In this document: positions 1-11,619 of the stretch, piece after piece
Position numbering within the stretch: position 1 is the stretch's first letter
How the letters are laid out: the number at the start of each line of letters is the position of its first letter
Assembly (NCBI GenBank): GCA_004794655.1
Contig: SMMW01000482.1
Location: 124,001-188,000, forward strand
Direction: 5' to 3'
DNA from: Marisa cornuarietis
Taxonomy: Eukaryota; Mollusca; Gastropoda; Architaenioglossa; Ampullariidae
DNA length: 64,000 bases
Notes under the pieces: generated by a model
Database searches by the model: none
Seen by the model: only the letters and a program-made list of their open reading frames with translations
What the model was told of the DNA's origin: nothing
Program-made: the position numbers and the translations under genes

Positions 1-125
1 TTTCACACTAACCCTACTGTGACCTTTACTGTATTTCACACTAACCCTACTGTGACCTTTACTGTGTTTCACACTAACCCTACTGTGACTTTTACTATAT
101 TTCACACTAACCTTGCAGTGTATGA
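1..125. repeat. 33-bp tandem repeat (window starts inside it)
   Basis: Nearly four copies of a 33-bp unit beginning TTTCACACTAACCCTACTGT lie end to end and the first base of the window is already inside the array. The unit length is a multiple of three, so one frame stays open and yields a repeating 11-residue peptide. Nothing suggests that this is translated. Confidence 0.85.
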
Positions 126-289
126 CGCACAATATTTCACACTCCCCCTACTGGTTAAAAGTCGATTTGCAAGCGTTGCAGACGACATTGACCTGATAGC
201 AGGCACTAACATAGAACTGCAAGACCTGAACAGACTGACAGACAGCTCAGACGCATACGGAAACCACCACTGACAGGTCAAGTTATGGG

Positions 290-960
290 GTTTGGTGAGG
301 GCAAAGCAGAGATCTCCATGAACCGAGTACAGCTTGAAGTACTTGGAAGCCGCCCTCTTCAAGGACGCCAGCTCCACGACAGATATCCACATCAGGACCA
401 CAAAGCCAACAGCGGTAATGGCTAGGCTGGACAGGGTCTGGCGCAGCAATAATATCAGAGTATCGGGTTTATTACAACGTACAACCTGTACAAGTCCCTG
501 GTAGTACCGATCGTGTTTTATGGATATGAAACGTGGACTTTGCTCGCCGACTTATAGAAAAGAATCCAAGCATTCGAGAACAAGTGCCTGAAGAATCTGC
601 TCCTGATCTCGTACAGAGAACATAAAACCAATGGCTTTATACGAAGTACGGTTGCCACATTCGCAGGACACCAACAACTCATACTTGTAACAGTCAAACG
701 GCGTAAGCTAGTCGGGTTTGGTCATGTGACCAGGCACGACACCTTGTTGAAGACAATCCTTAAAAATACGTCGCACTGGCCAGAGAAGGAACTGGCTTTC
801 GAACGTGAAGGAGTGGACTGGTCATCTTGCGCAGGACCTTCTCCTTATTGCCTAAGACAGTGAAAGTGGCGGACCTTGTCAGCTGCCGCGTCTATCCATG
901 TGCACCTCCCAACGACCGATACCAGTCAAGGGGCGAATGAATGAATGCTGTTCTTTTTAA
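290..960 (+). mobile_element. RTE-type LINE fragment (reverse transcriptase C-terminal part)
   Basis: Broken reading frames encode pieces typical of the end of RTE-clade reverse transcriptases. One is a Tyr-Glu-Thr-Trp-Thr block near 525-545, followed by a stretch ending in GFGHVTRHDTLLKT near 712-755. Stops and frame changes are frequent, so the copy is dead. A short GAAT run near 932-948 looks like the repetitive 3' tail of this clade. Similar fragments lie at 19.8-20.7 kb and, in the other direction, at 63.4-63.9 kb. Confidence 0.7.
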
Positions 961-1233
961 GTTTTCTTGTGAGACTTTCTTGCTAGCTAAAGATAAAATT
1001 CATAAAATCCGCTAAAAAGCCCCAAATTATGTTGGAGTCCATAAAATTCAGGACGACCTCAACAGACTAGCAGTATAGTCAATCTTTTAAAAAACAGAAA
1101 ATATCTATATACATATAGTTTCTAAAGTAACTAAACCAAATCTGCATAGGCAAGCATGCGTCGTGTGGAAGGTAACCAATACTTTACCTATTGTGGACTG
1201 AAGAATCTCAGCAGAAATATTTTGCTGCTTCAG

Positions 1234-1323
1234 GTGAACGTGGGTCACCTGGACCACCTGGAGAGCGAGGATTTATGGGTTTGCCAGGTCTTCCAGGCCC
1301 ACAGGGTCCATCGGGTAGACAAG
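1234..1323 (+). CDS. Collagen exon, ten Gly-X-Y triplets
   Basis: The acceptor is a pyrimidine-rich stretch ending TTCAG before 1234 and the donor GTGGGT follows 1323. The 90-nt exon runs from the last two bases of one glycine codon to the first base of another. Triplets include [18 protein letters not shown] and GPS. A second donor-like sequence that repeats the exon end lies at about 1353-1372 (see findings). Confidence 0.85.
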
Positions 1324-4300
1324 GTGGGTTTAAAACTGTCAGCTTTTGAAACAGTCTACCAGGTAGACAAGGTAAGTATTCTCAGATATGCTAAAGATGA
1401 CATAAATTTGACTGGAAAATGATCTGAAAATATTCGCGAGTGCAGTGATTTAAACTCATAAGGCAGAGAAAAACAAAAGCAGGTTTCTTTTGACTCATTC
1501 CTAATTATGGAAGCTGTTGTCAATGCCTGGCTCCCTCTATGTCTTTCTGTGAACTGACAGTGTTTAGGTTAGGGTTAGCTGAGTACCTTTCTGCCCCGGA
1601 TTATTCGCACTCCATAAAGCTGATAAAGAGGTTTTATGTGATGACTCAGTCTTGCTACCGTTTTGACCAAACTACATAGAATATTATCTTTTGTGTATTT
1701 CAAACACCATGCTGTGTTAAGATTCTCAAATGGAGATTTCATGGGTTAGATGTGCTCGTTAATGCTGTATACAGTTGTAGCCAGAATGTTCTTACGAAAA
1801 TCAAAGATCAAGTTAGAGTATGCCAGGTTTAGATGTCAAAAAAATACTTCAAACCAAATCCTCTGTGAATATACTACAAGTTATCTGAAAAACTTACCTT
1901 TTCTGAGATTTCTTGTAGTAATGTCCTTAGCTGAGAGAAGGAAATTAAAAAAAGAAAGAAATGATGGAGACTTGGTTGTACTTTGTTGTTATAATAAACA
2001 TCCGCATTGGTGACCTTGGCATCAGGTTTAACACCTGGGAAGTAATCTCAGAAAATAACAACTCTGCGCCTCACCTTCTGTAAAATTACATTATATAGGC
2101 CACTTTCATCTGCGCTATACCTAGCAGAGGATGGGTTAGCCAGTATGTACACCCACAACAGCATTAGTTAGGTAGACTGGTAGATTCTTGTGAATAGACA
2201 TAATCTACACGCCACTTGCTACAATTTATCTGTGATTATGTTTGTGTAGAAGTTTGATTTATTCAATTAATGCCATGTACTTCTGTGCCAGATGTAAGTA
2301 CAAATCCTTAGCAAAAAAACTATAATGTGGTGAGTTCCCTTGTGAAATTTACTCATTGCGGGTTTTGCTGTTTGATCTCACGTGAGAATTTTATGAGCAG
2401 GTGACCGTGGGCCTAAAGGAGACAGAGGCCCTATGGGTAATGGCAAGGATGGGCAGCAAGGGCCACCCGGACCACCTGGTCAGTACCTCCTTGAGCTTTC
2501 ATTCTTTTGTCATCTCAACGCGATGAGACCTTGCAAAATTGGCTTTCATTAGTTCGTGACAATCAGTTCATAGTTATGACTTTCAAAGACATTAGGAAAA
2601 TTGTCTCTCATCAGGTCTCCTCTCACTCATCATTAAATGACTTCTCATAAATGCTAGCCCAGTCAACTATAAATTAAATGATTTCCCATGAAGGCTGGCC
2701 CAGTCTTGTCTCCTGTAGTTGAAAACGAATAAGGTAAACGGAATATATTAACTTCAAACCTCTCACTTCAAAGTCATAACCAATTCAAAACCATACTATG
2801 AAAAGTTGTTGCCACAACTTCAGTGACATTTTCTGAGGTTGTCGTTTTACCATAGAGCGCGAGTCTCATTCTCCCTCACACACTCTCTTCCTCTCATAAA
2901 TACTCTCTCTCTCTCTCTCGCACACGATCTCACATACACACTCACTCTCTTTCACTCTCTCTCTCTCTCTCACTCATGCTAGAGGAAATATGAATTAGTC
3001 GTCGCTGATGACGGGCGAAGCTCAGCTTTAAGGTAAAAATAAAAACTCTGTTCGTCGTGGTTAGGGACGGGAGAACTTCTACTGTGTGTTTTCATTGGAG
3101 ATAGGCAGAACGCATATCTTAAAGGTGCTTTTTATCACATAAATAGGAAAATACTTTTCTGGGCCTTGTAATTTCTCAAATCTTGTTAGCTACTTAGTTT
3201 GAAAAACCACGAATGTCATGTCACTTGTACACCCGTATCCGGAGCGATGATTTCCAATCGCATTTCAACCAGACCTAAGTTGTAGATAAATTCAACACAC
3301 TGAACTTGGTGTAGTGTGATGTAGACATCCTCGATGGAAACATCAGTCAGGTGCTACTCTTAACAGCCGATGGAGAGCTAGGGCGTCAAACGAACAAGTC
3401 ACCTTCTCACAGAAAGCATTGCTCTACGCAACCGATGGAAGGAAAAATGCAAAGACCTCTACAGCTTCCAGCTGAAGAAAGACGCTAACATCATTAAAAA
3501 CAACCAGCCTACAACCACCAAACATGCAGACCTACAATTCCTACAGGAAGAGCTTAAAAGAGTGGAAAGCAGTCTGAAGGCAGGAAAGTCGTAACTGAGC
3601 TGCTCAAATAAAGAGGGGAATTAGCAACAGAGGCTCTCACTGGTCTGTGCCAAAGAGTTTGGGGACGCCAATAATTCCCCCAAAGAATGGACACAGTCAC
3701 TAGTCATACCACTTCCAAAAACAAACAAACAAACAAACAAACAAACAAACAAACAAAACAGGAAGACAGCAGCAAACTGTGCCGCCCAAGCAAAGTCATG
3801 CTGAAATTAATACAAAACGCATCAGCATCACCCTTGTCACGGTCAGGGCTGGTAGAGAGGGGACGTGGGTAGAACTACCCCTGTATTTTTACCCCTCTAC
3901 CACAAAGAAACGTAGAAAATCGCGAGTGCTCCGACTTTTTGGGCCCCACGTGCGGTTCGAGACGTGCTCACCCTTTGTCCAGGTGGACAGGGATGGGTAT
4001 TTAAGCCCGACAGTGGACAGCCAGTGGGCTCCTGCTGCTACTGCTGTTGATTGGCTGTATTATTGCTGGGACTCTGCTCCGTCGCCGGGAGGGACGAATG
4101 CCATGTTCAAGGGAGGCTGAGACTGAAGCTGGAGCAGGCGTGAGGAAGGCGACCCAGAGCAGTATGACGAGAGTCAGGCAAAAGGGCTTCACCGCCAACT
4201 TGCTAGCAGCCAGGGAGGAGAACGGCCACCTACCTACGTACCGAGAGGAGGGACCGCTGCTGTGAGGACTAACAGCCAGTCGGTGTGGTAATCACTTCTT

Positions 4301-6068
4301 CAGCCGTTGACCGTTCCGTCCAGAGGACCAATGACGTGGGTCAGATGTGTGAGCTGTCATGGGACTGACTACATAAGGACAAAATCGTACAGTAAGACTT
4401 TTCCATCTTGGTAGGATAAGCGGGGAAGGGGGCCATTTTTGGTCTCTCTGTTTTGTTACGAATAGTCTCTACAGGAGAACGGTGTACTGTTTGTGTTTTC
4501 TCCCTTCGACTTTATGTGTTGGGGAGAAATTTTGTGCAGCGCTCCTGTCATATCAATTGTACTAATTATTATATTCCGGTTAATCAATGTTGGTGCTCAG
4601 TGCATCATGCCACGTGGTATTTGCGAAAAAGGGATATTTATTGTAATGCATTTGTAATAGCATTTATTTATTTTATCTAGTGCCAGTTGGAAACTTATTT
4701 GTGTGAAGTGTCATAATATTGTTACTGCAGTGATTTGAAAGGAACGCTCCACGCCAAAGTGATCTCGTGTTTTGGTTTTTGGAAAGAATGCGCATGTCCA
4801 CAGTTGAGCAGATCTTTATCTGTAGAGAAACAACATCTGGCAGGGGCTGGAACCAATAGCTAACACCCACACCATCAGACGCATCAGTCTTGAAGTTCCA
4901 TGCCAACAAGGCGCGCACGATAATGAAAAGGGATAATGGACAGCGAACAGCTCCACACAAGCGCTATAGAAAGCATGTCCAGACAACGTTGGACGTGCAG
5001 CAGGAATGAGGTCAAGCGCTATCGAACAAGAGCGAGCCGGAGAGACAGGAAGAACGCGTGTGTCAGCAAGAATCGCCTATCTTTATCTGACCTATCCCTT
5101 TAAAGCAAGGATGGGGAAACTTTTTTTCCTCCAGGGGCCGTTTTTATATTTGTTACATCACGCAGCAGCTACTCAGCGTTTGTCCTATGGGGCGCCAAGA
5201 GGGGAATTTTCTCTACTTTCTCTCTCTAGCTAGAGAATGCATTCTGTAACTACACAATGCGTTCTATAAGTAGAGAATGAGTTCTGTAACTACAGAATGC
5301 GCTCTGTAACTACAGAATGCATTCTCTAGCTAGAGAGAGAACAACTCGATAAAACCAAATTATTTCATTTATATTATACTTAAAGTTGCTAGCCAATTCA
5401 TTTTATATTTACAATTCCATTCTGTAGCTACAGAAAGCGTTCTGTACTTAGAGAAATCTCTGTGATCATCTTCAACACCTCACACCCTTTACCCCAATAT
5501 GACAAGGTTGCTGGGCTGTCTTTACCCTCACAAGGACTTCTAATGGTTGAATTTAGTGAAGATGTATTAAGTGGCCTTTGTATTCTCAGTTTCTGATTAT
5601 GCTCTTGAGCACATAATCTTAATATACAGTAAAAACTCACTGGATAAGACAGACTCTTTGGAGACACCAGCTGTGGTAGCTCTTCACTCTCCTGCATTAT
5701 TAGTTCTCACTAAAAATCCAATGTCATGGACATAAACTATAATAGTAGTTAATGCTGTTGAACAATCTTTAAACAGATGAAACTGACACCACCTTTTACT
5801 TTTTTGTGCGTGTGGTAATTTCTACTGTTTCCAAATGCTATCAATTTCTTTCACAGGCCCTGTTGGCCCAACTGGTGAAGGTATTATGGGTCGCCCTGGT
5901 GAAAGAGGTCCTCCAGGAAGTCCTGGTGCACATGGACACCGTGGCATGCCTGGGCCACAAGGTCCACCAGGCTACTGTGAATACTGCAATTATGGAAGCC
6001 CCTCAGCCTTGGCAGCTTTCCACTATCAGCAAGTGGCCGCACGTGGAAATAACGTCAAGGGGCCGTAA
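1234..6068 (+). CDS. FACIT-like collagen chain, C-terminal three coding exons (partial gene)
   Basis: Three exons at 1234-1323, 2401-2478 and 5857-6068 join in phase 1, each splitting a glycine codon, and encode Gly-X-Y triplets followed by a short non-helical tail. Upstream exons lie beyond the left edge of the window. The helix has two one-residue interruptions (Gly-Asn-Gly and Gly-Glu-Gly). The tail begins GYCEYCNYG and ends about 36 residues after the last triplet. Interrupted helix plus a C-terminal cysteine pair is known from FACIT and related non-fibrillar collagens. There is no fibrillar C-propeptide, so it is not a fibril-forming chain. The product should be a secreted extracellular-matrix protein. 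The exact collagen type cannot be set from this fragment. Confidence 0.85.
1324..2400 (+). other. Collagen intron
   Basis: Intron between two in-phase collagen exons, with GTGGGT donor and GAGCAG acceptor. I see no further exon or recognisable repeat in it beyond ordinary AT-rich sequence. Confidence 0.75.
2401..2478 (+). CDS. Collagen exon with one triplet interruption
   Basis: This 78-nt exon is bounded by an acceptor ending GAGCAG and a GTCAGT donor, phase 1 on both sides. It encodes [12 protein letters not shown], then a two-residue step (Gly-Asn), then [12 protein letters not shown]. The interruption is in the sequence itself and does not shift the frame. Confidence 0.85.
3300..3715 (+). 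mobile_element. RTE-type LINE fragment (linker and start of reverse transcriptase)
   Basis: Broken frames encode a stretch resembling the region before the RT core of RTE elements, with an SSLKAGKS block, then text like [11 protein letters not shown] and [13 protein letters not shown] near 3630-3720. The protein similarity stops abruptly at the AAAC microsatellite, so the copy is truncated at its 3' side there. Frameshifts and stops show that it is inactive. Confidence 0.65.
3716..3758. repeat. (AAAC)n microsatellite
   Basis: About ten tandem AAAC units immediately follow the RTE fragment. It may be the tail of another retroposon or an expansion at the break. Confidence 0.9.
3835..4420 (+). 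mobile_element. LTR-like segment starting TGTCACGG
   Basis: The segment starts TGTCACGGTC, as does the LTR-like unit at 46870, and has the same order of short blocks: GGGCCCCACGTG, then a CTCACC..TTGTC stretch, then a TATA-like GGTATTTAAG. The shared start and promoter-like layout suggest related LTRs. I found no convincing right end or target duplication, so the right limit given is approximate. Confidence 0.4.
5221..5340. repeat. 120-bp near-palindrome built of palindromic 20-22 bp units
   Basis: The left end TCTCTCTAGCTAGAGAATGC and the right end GCATTCTCTAGCTAGAGAGA are reverse complements. In between are four or so tandem units of the type CTGTAACTACAGAATGC, each itself nearly self-complementary. 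A further partial unit occurs at 5416-5452. The whole block could form a long hairpin. Confidence 0.8.
5857..6068 (+). CDS. Last collagen coding exon and C-terminal tail
   Basis: The acceptor is TTTCTTTCACAG and the exon starts in phase 1. It encodes GPV GPT, an interruption (Gly-Glu), [30 protein letters not shown], then GYCEYCNYG and a mixed tail ending VKGP with a TAA at 6066-6068. The Cys-X-X-Cys pair directly after the helix could link chains by disulfides, which is inference from other non-fibrillar collagens. Confidence 0.87.
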
Positions 6069-6755
6069 AATGACCTAAACCTGCCTCATCAGTCCTTGTC
6101 ATCTACTCCTTCCTGTAGCAAGGATTCCCCTGTTATGCCATTATTTATTAGATTATACCTTGCCATGTTGTTTTGTTTACTGTGTGTGTGGTAAGACCTA
6201 AATCTACTTTCTGCTTACAGAAATACCCAGTTTATCAGTCTAACTGCATGCCTCCAATTCCTGCTGACCTGCTATTTTCAACTGCACTTCTCCTGTAACA
6301 TTAGCTGTATGCTTTGTCAGCCTGCACTTGATTCACAAGGGACTACGCTTTCTGCTGTTTACTCCTGGCAGCTCTGAAAATCTGTCCATTTTGAAAACTT
6401 TTTCAACTTCACAAACTGCCATCTCATTTCACTGCTGCTAAATGCACTTTGCATGCCTGATATCTATGCTTTATGCATACCCATACCTGCTGTCTTTAGT
6501 CATCAACAAGACAAAAACATTTCTCACAGAAAAGGAATGCATAATTTGTAACTGCATACCCTAGACTGCTTGCTGTGAATCATGCCCACCTTCAAGATTT
6601 TACACTTCAGTCTGCATGCTCAGAAATCATGCTTACATATAAGAAAATGTCATTATATCATTCCTGTTTTTCACATTTTATAACGAGTCCTTAGCCTATT
6701 AACTGCATAATAATTATTCCAGCCCAATAAATGAAAGCTTACACCAGATTCTGCA
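6069..6755 (+). other. Probable 3' UTR of the collagen gene
   Basis: AT-rich sequence without coding signal follows the stop codon. A canonical AATAAA lies at 6726-6731, and a run of A residues at about 6761-6769 lies downstream. Transcript data would be needed to fix the cleavage site. Confidence 0.55.
6726..6731 (+). promoter_or_regulatory. Polyadenylation signal AATAAA
   Basis: Canonical hexamer about 660 bp after the collagen stop codon, on the same strand. Confidence 0.5.
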
Positions 6756-9700
6756 TTTATAAAAAAAAATTATTCAGTTTAGAGGATGGCAAGTGCACCC
6801 TCTTAACAGGCACAAGCAAGTGTAGCCATATTCTCTACAGCACACAGAGACTCAACTACTAGTACCTCTACTACAGATTATGACAAGATTTTCTGTTTAC
6901 TTCAATCTCGATGATGTCTACACAAGTAAAACAGGGTTTGTTCAATCATTTCCTTCACAAATGTAAGGCTTGGTCACTATTATTAGATTTGAAGTGTGAA
7001 GATCAATTGTGCAGACCTTTCTACTGTGTTCATAAAGTTGATATCACAATGTATTAAACACAAAGATTCCAACTCAGGTGACTATGGTAAAGGAATCTTT
7101 CTTGTTTTTCTGTACACTCAGGAAGATATTACCTAAATCATAAATGCGTGTCAATATTAAAGCATGTAAAATAGACAACGAATGCAAGTCTTATGGCCTG
7201 TGCATGTCACAGTTTCTGTATTGAGATCCTTTGTACAATTTTGTAGCTATTTTATGTAGTCACACTTCAAGTTGTCTATAGGTATTTCTCAATTTTTGGG
7301 TTTTTTGGTTGTTTTTTTTTATTTTTGAAAAAGATCTTCTCTCCTTATTAACAATGCACAATCTGCAGACTGGTCTTGAGTTGACTTCCTCTCACAGACT
7401 GGCCAGTTAACCCACCGTCAGCATTGTCTGTACTAGGCATGCTAGCATTATGTGTATTTTTCAAGGTGTGGGTACAGAGCAGTCTTGGAGATTTGGAAGC
7501 AACATTTCCTTCAGCTGTTGCATGGATGTTTTTTCACTGCACGTGTCTCTAGACATATTGAAGCATAGCATGTGATCGTCACCTCATTTTCTCCTCATCT
7601 AATGCTACAGGTTAGGGAAGGTGGTTTGGGCTGCATTTTTGGTCCCTCATGACGTCATTTCTCAAATGTGTGTGCAAACACCTTGGATGCCATTATTCAT
7701 GTCAAGGATCATGTCTACATGAGAAAGTGCCTTATGTGTAGTTAGAAAGGCTGTTATCTGACAGCCTGGACCAGTGTAGTCATGCAATGGAGAATTATTG
7801 TGAATTCTGCACAAGAACTGAATGACTGAGAAATTAACACAAAATGTGTTACAATTCATGCTTTCCCAAGAAAAGCTGCCTTATTCCCATGTGACAAACT
7901 TCTCAAACTGCCAGGTTGAGGCACAATGTACAGAAATGCTAACACTGACATTTCTTGTTCAAAGTAGCTGTTTTACTAGCCCTGCCCAGCCTGCCGTGTA
8001 TAGTGAAAGTGATCCAGCATCCATCACACCTACCTTCAAGATTTCCATTGGTAAAACCTTTGGTACTAAAGGTGTAGAGGAATGGTATTGGTGAATAACT
8101 CTTCTTTGGGTAGTCTTATGTGCATGTGTGAATTAAGTGTTGAGTTATAATGGTCACAGTACAGTGTACGTTCACAAGTATTGCTGGTATAGTATTGCTG
8201 GATAAATGATTGTCTAACCTTCACTTTTGTCCAGACTGAGAAGTGCATCATCAGGTATTCTCTGGAATAATTTAGTACTGTGAGCTACATGCAGGGGTAA
8301 TGGCACACAGGTGGAAAAAGTACCATGGATCAGTAGCTTCTTCACAGAAATGGAAATGAAATAATGACAAGGATAATTGCAACAGTTTAGTGTTTCCTAA
8401 TTCCAGGAAATTCACAGTGACACTCATCCCAAGAGACACCATTTGAATGCTTGTATTCTCCACAGATTTGCCTTTGTCTATTTGTAAGTGAAGGGAAAGA
8501 GGAAAAGAGGACCTGCAAAGCTACTGCAGATACACCATGCAGCACTTACTATATGCAACGATCAAACTACCCCATAAATTAACTGTGCATGTTTAAATGA
8601 CCCTGTGAAACTGGCCAACATAAGTGCAAAACATGGATCTCCATTTCTGCCTACAGAGAGCTGTGTGCAGCCAAAAAATTCCCTTCGAGTCCCTTTTTCA
8701 TTGGGGGAAGGGTTACCATGATGTAACAATGGCTGAAGTCTATCAGCAACATCTGGTCTACAATGCACTAGTTTTATAACAATTTGTTTAAAGTGGATTG
8801 TTTTATCAGCCAGTTGATATCATACTACAGATACTGTCCACTGAGTTCTTGTTTACTGTAGATAATGCTGAATGCTTTTTACAGGTTTTCTGATTACATG
8901 GTTCAAATATGTGCTAATGTTTGATATTTATTTTCTTCTCTGTAAGGAACAAAGAAAATTTTAAAGTGATGCAGACTTGCCGACAAATATTTAGACATAA
9001 TAGTACCTCTATTGATGCAAGTATTGATGCTGATTTTGAGGATGAAATACAGCTAATATTTGTTTTGATGCTGACTGAAAATTATCGCAAATGCCTCAAT
9101 TTGGGCGACATAATTCTGCATGCTTTTAAGTACACAAATGCCTTTATCTATGCCAGCATCAGAAACTTCAGTAATGAACTTGTTGCTTCTTAAAGCATTG
9201 GACAGAATGACAAGAGGCACCTACAAGGGCCGTCAAGCCTGGTTTCAAATCTCACCTCTTTTTCGCTCTTACACACACCACATGTATCCACAGGCGCACA
9301 CACAGGGCGGTTTAATAATAATGATCATTTATTTACTGTTTTTCCAAAAAGATTTGTTCAGAGCATTTCCTAAATAAGAAAACTACAAACAGGCCAATCC
9401 TAAACAAACTTGCACGCTAACATCCATTCACACATGTACTCGTACAACAGACTTGCCCATAGAGTAAACACTTTATGCCAGTGTGAGGTCAGACCATGGA
9501 AGGGAAAAGTCATGGAATTTGAAAAAAAAGATGTAAGTTTGGACTTATAGGTGGTCAAATAATCAGTGTGAGGTAGTTTGTAGGGACTACATCAATCAGC
9601 TGAGACTGGAAATATGTGTGGAACATCTGCCTAAAGGTTTATAAGATTTGTGTCATTTCCTGTCATAATAAATGGTGGAATACTTGTTTTTTTATGTGAG

Positions 9701-11543
9701 ATTATGTGAGATAAGGAAATATAGTCCAACAATTTCTTATAATTGAAAAAAGGGGTTACCAAAGATGGTTACCTATACCAAACAACTGTTTTAAAGGACA
9801 ACATCTAACTAAATATTATACCAAATCCCTTAAATAATGGATTAACTAGAACCCTGAGAAAATAAGTTCCCAATGTGATCTCTGCAGCTACAAGAACCGT
9901 CTAGTTCTGGAACAGTGTTGTGATAAATGTATTTTGCTTCTAATTGGCTCGAAAAGCATGACAGGCGCCTCTTAGAGCTTCAATGTGGATTACAAAATAA
10001 AGTTTGCTACGACCTACAGCTACTATAAATTTACCGTACATTTTAGATGTAGCAGAATTTTCTTGCTATATTTTGATGGGTATTGTTGGTTAATATGCTG
10101 AATTTGTTGTAACAGTGAAAACACTGGAAATGCATGTATGCCTGCAGGAAAAAAAATTTATGATGAGATCTCTTATAGGAAATGAATGGTTTCATATATC
10201 AGTCTGATATTATGCGTTGTCTATAAGTGGTTTGCTTGTTTAAACAAAAAATCTAGAATGAGGATTGCAAATTCTATTCAAGGAACATGTATAAAATAAG
10301 CACAGATGAAACAAAAATGAGTACTTAAACGCTGCATGCCTCAGAATAAAGCAAAACAGCCTGTTTGTGATGACTTCACAGATGCCAAGCAGATGTGTTT
10401 TTCTTTTGACTATTTATACTTGAGTAAACAGTACTGAGTTCATTTGACAAAATATTTAGCATGATCACTATGCATGGTGGACACAAAACTGCATTAGGGT
10501 CCACTTCAACTGTCAAAAACAACGTCAAAGCAATTCCCGTTAGAAATTTTTTTTTTTTCATACAAGACTGAGTAATATCTTTCAGGATCATATGGAACTT
10601 ATAGATACAGTAATAGTTAAAACACTGGTCAACTTAAAAATGTAGAAGAATGCTGATGTAGTGCACACAATCTGACAGGTAGGTTCAAGGTTGTGGTGTA
10701 GAAGAACACCAACCAGTAACAAAACTCTTACTTTGTATCAACACCCAATCAATCATTTTGTAATAATAATAATACCATTTCTATAGCCCATTTCCCTGCT
10801 GGCAGCAAGTTCAATGCACTTGGACATAAACAATTGGCTAACAATATGTAGATTAGCAGACCCTGTAACACAGTTTCCCTCTAAGTAAGCTCAATGTGTT
10901 GTACGGAAGTTAAATAAAACACAAACAATTACAAGAAGCAAATTTCAGCATCTGTCAAAGTCAAAAGAAAAATTTGTCCGAATACTTCGTTTAAATTTCT
11001 AGGGCAACCCAGCTGAGAACAGAGCACATTTCTGGCATTGAAAAAACAAATGCAACAGCAGTCCAGAAACATGCATGGAGCAAGATGCAGGATGACAAAA
11101 TGCATCTTACCATGGGACATCACTGAAGCGCATAGATCCAAAATCTGATCTGCAGAACATGCAGCAAAGTATATGGTTCGAAAATCATAAAATAGAAAAC
11201 AGCATGATTCACAATGCCAGAAAAGTTAAAAGTTTCAGTGAAAGAGGCACAAAGAATCCTGTAAAGTCTAAAAACCCAAAGCAAGATGGCAAAACAAAGA
11301 ACAGAATGCCACAGCTGTTAATATATCATGATGTCTACTGGAAAAAACAACGCTGCACAATCACTGAAGAACCTTCCAGAACAGAGGCAAATGGTGCAAC
11401 AAACATCACAGATCAGTAGCAAACATTAAAATTTGACACAGATCTATGGACAAGACAAAATGACAGAGGGCTTTTCCCTCCAGCCCGTTAAGTGAAAGGA
11501 CATCAGCTAACCTATAAATCATTTTGTATTAACAGCAAACCTA
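6756..11543. other. Intergenic region between two convergent genes
   Basis: No gene is supported here. A LINE/SINE-type 3' end (TAA-rich run followed by TTCTATAGCCCATTT) lies near 10764-10890. An open stretch at 8921-9193 (+) has no recognised domain. The part next to 11544 must hold the MRPL13 3' UTR, but I see no clear polyadenylation signal. Confidence 0.5.
10764..10890 (-). mobile_element. 3' end of a LINE or SINE
   Basis: An AAT-type trinucleotide run followed by a block about the 'TATAGC' motif is the reverse-strand form of the tails seen at 20.5, 42.9, 55.4 and 61.9 kb. It is short and 5' truncated. Confidence 0.45.
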
Positions 11544-11619
11544 TCATTTAAGGATTCCTCTCTTGGGCTTCTTTTTGGTCATGTGCCTTTTGTACTGATC
11601 CTTTACATAGTCATCAGGC
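11544..11619 (-). CDS. MRPL13: MRPL13 exon 7 (C terminus)
   Basis: The acceptor TTTACTGTTGCAG precedes it. The exon completes a split tryptophan codon, then encodes PDDYVKDQYKRHMTKKKPKR and four more residues before TGA. The basic tail is longer than in human. Confidence 0.92.

Larger units (their letters stand above)
2479..5856 (+). other. Collagen last intron (3.4 kb) with several insertions
   Basis: The intron runs from GTCAGT to TTTCACAG. It contains a CT-rich simple repeat near 2890-2975, an RTE fragment near 3300-3720, an AAAC microsatellite, an LTR-like segment from 3835, and a palindromic block at 5221-5340. Between roughly 4420 and 5215 and between 5460 and 5856 I recognise nothing. 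Confidence 0.7.

Noticed and set aside
5428..5697. 89-codon open stretch (-) in the collagen intron
   Set aside because: No domain, and it overlaps the repeat block. It is in the intron on the antisense strand.
8921..9193. 90-codon open stretch (+) with acidic and Asp-rich start
   Set aside because: No domain, no splice or promoter support, and the surrounding sequence is AT-rich and non-coding. Chance open frames of this size are expected here.
9225..9275. GGTTTCAAATCTC as a tRNA-type B box (tRNA gene or SINE)
   Set aside because: No cloverleaf and no A box at the right distance. At most a decayed SINE.
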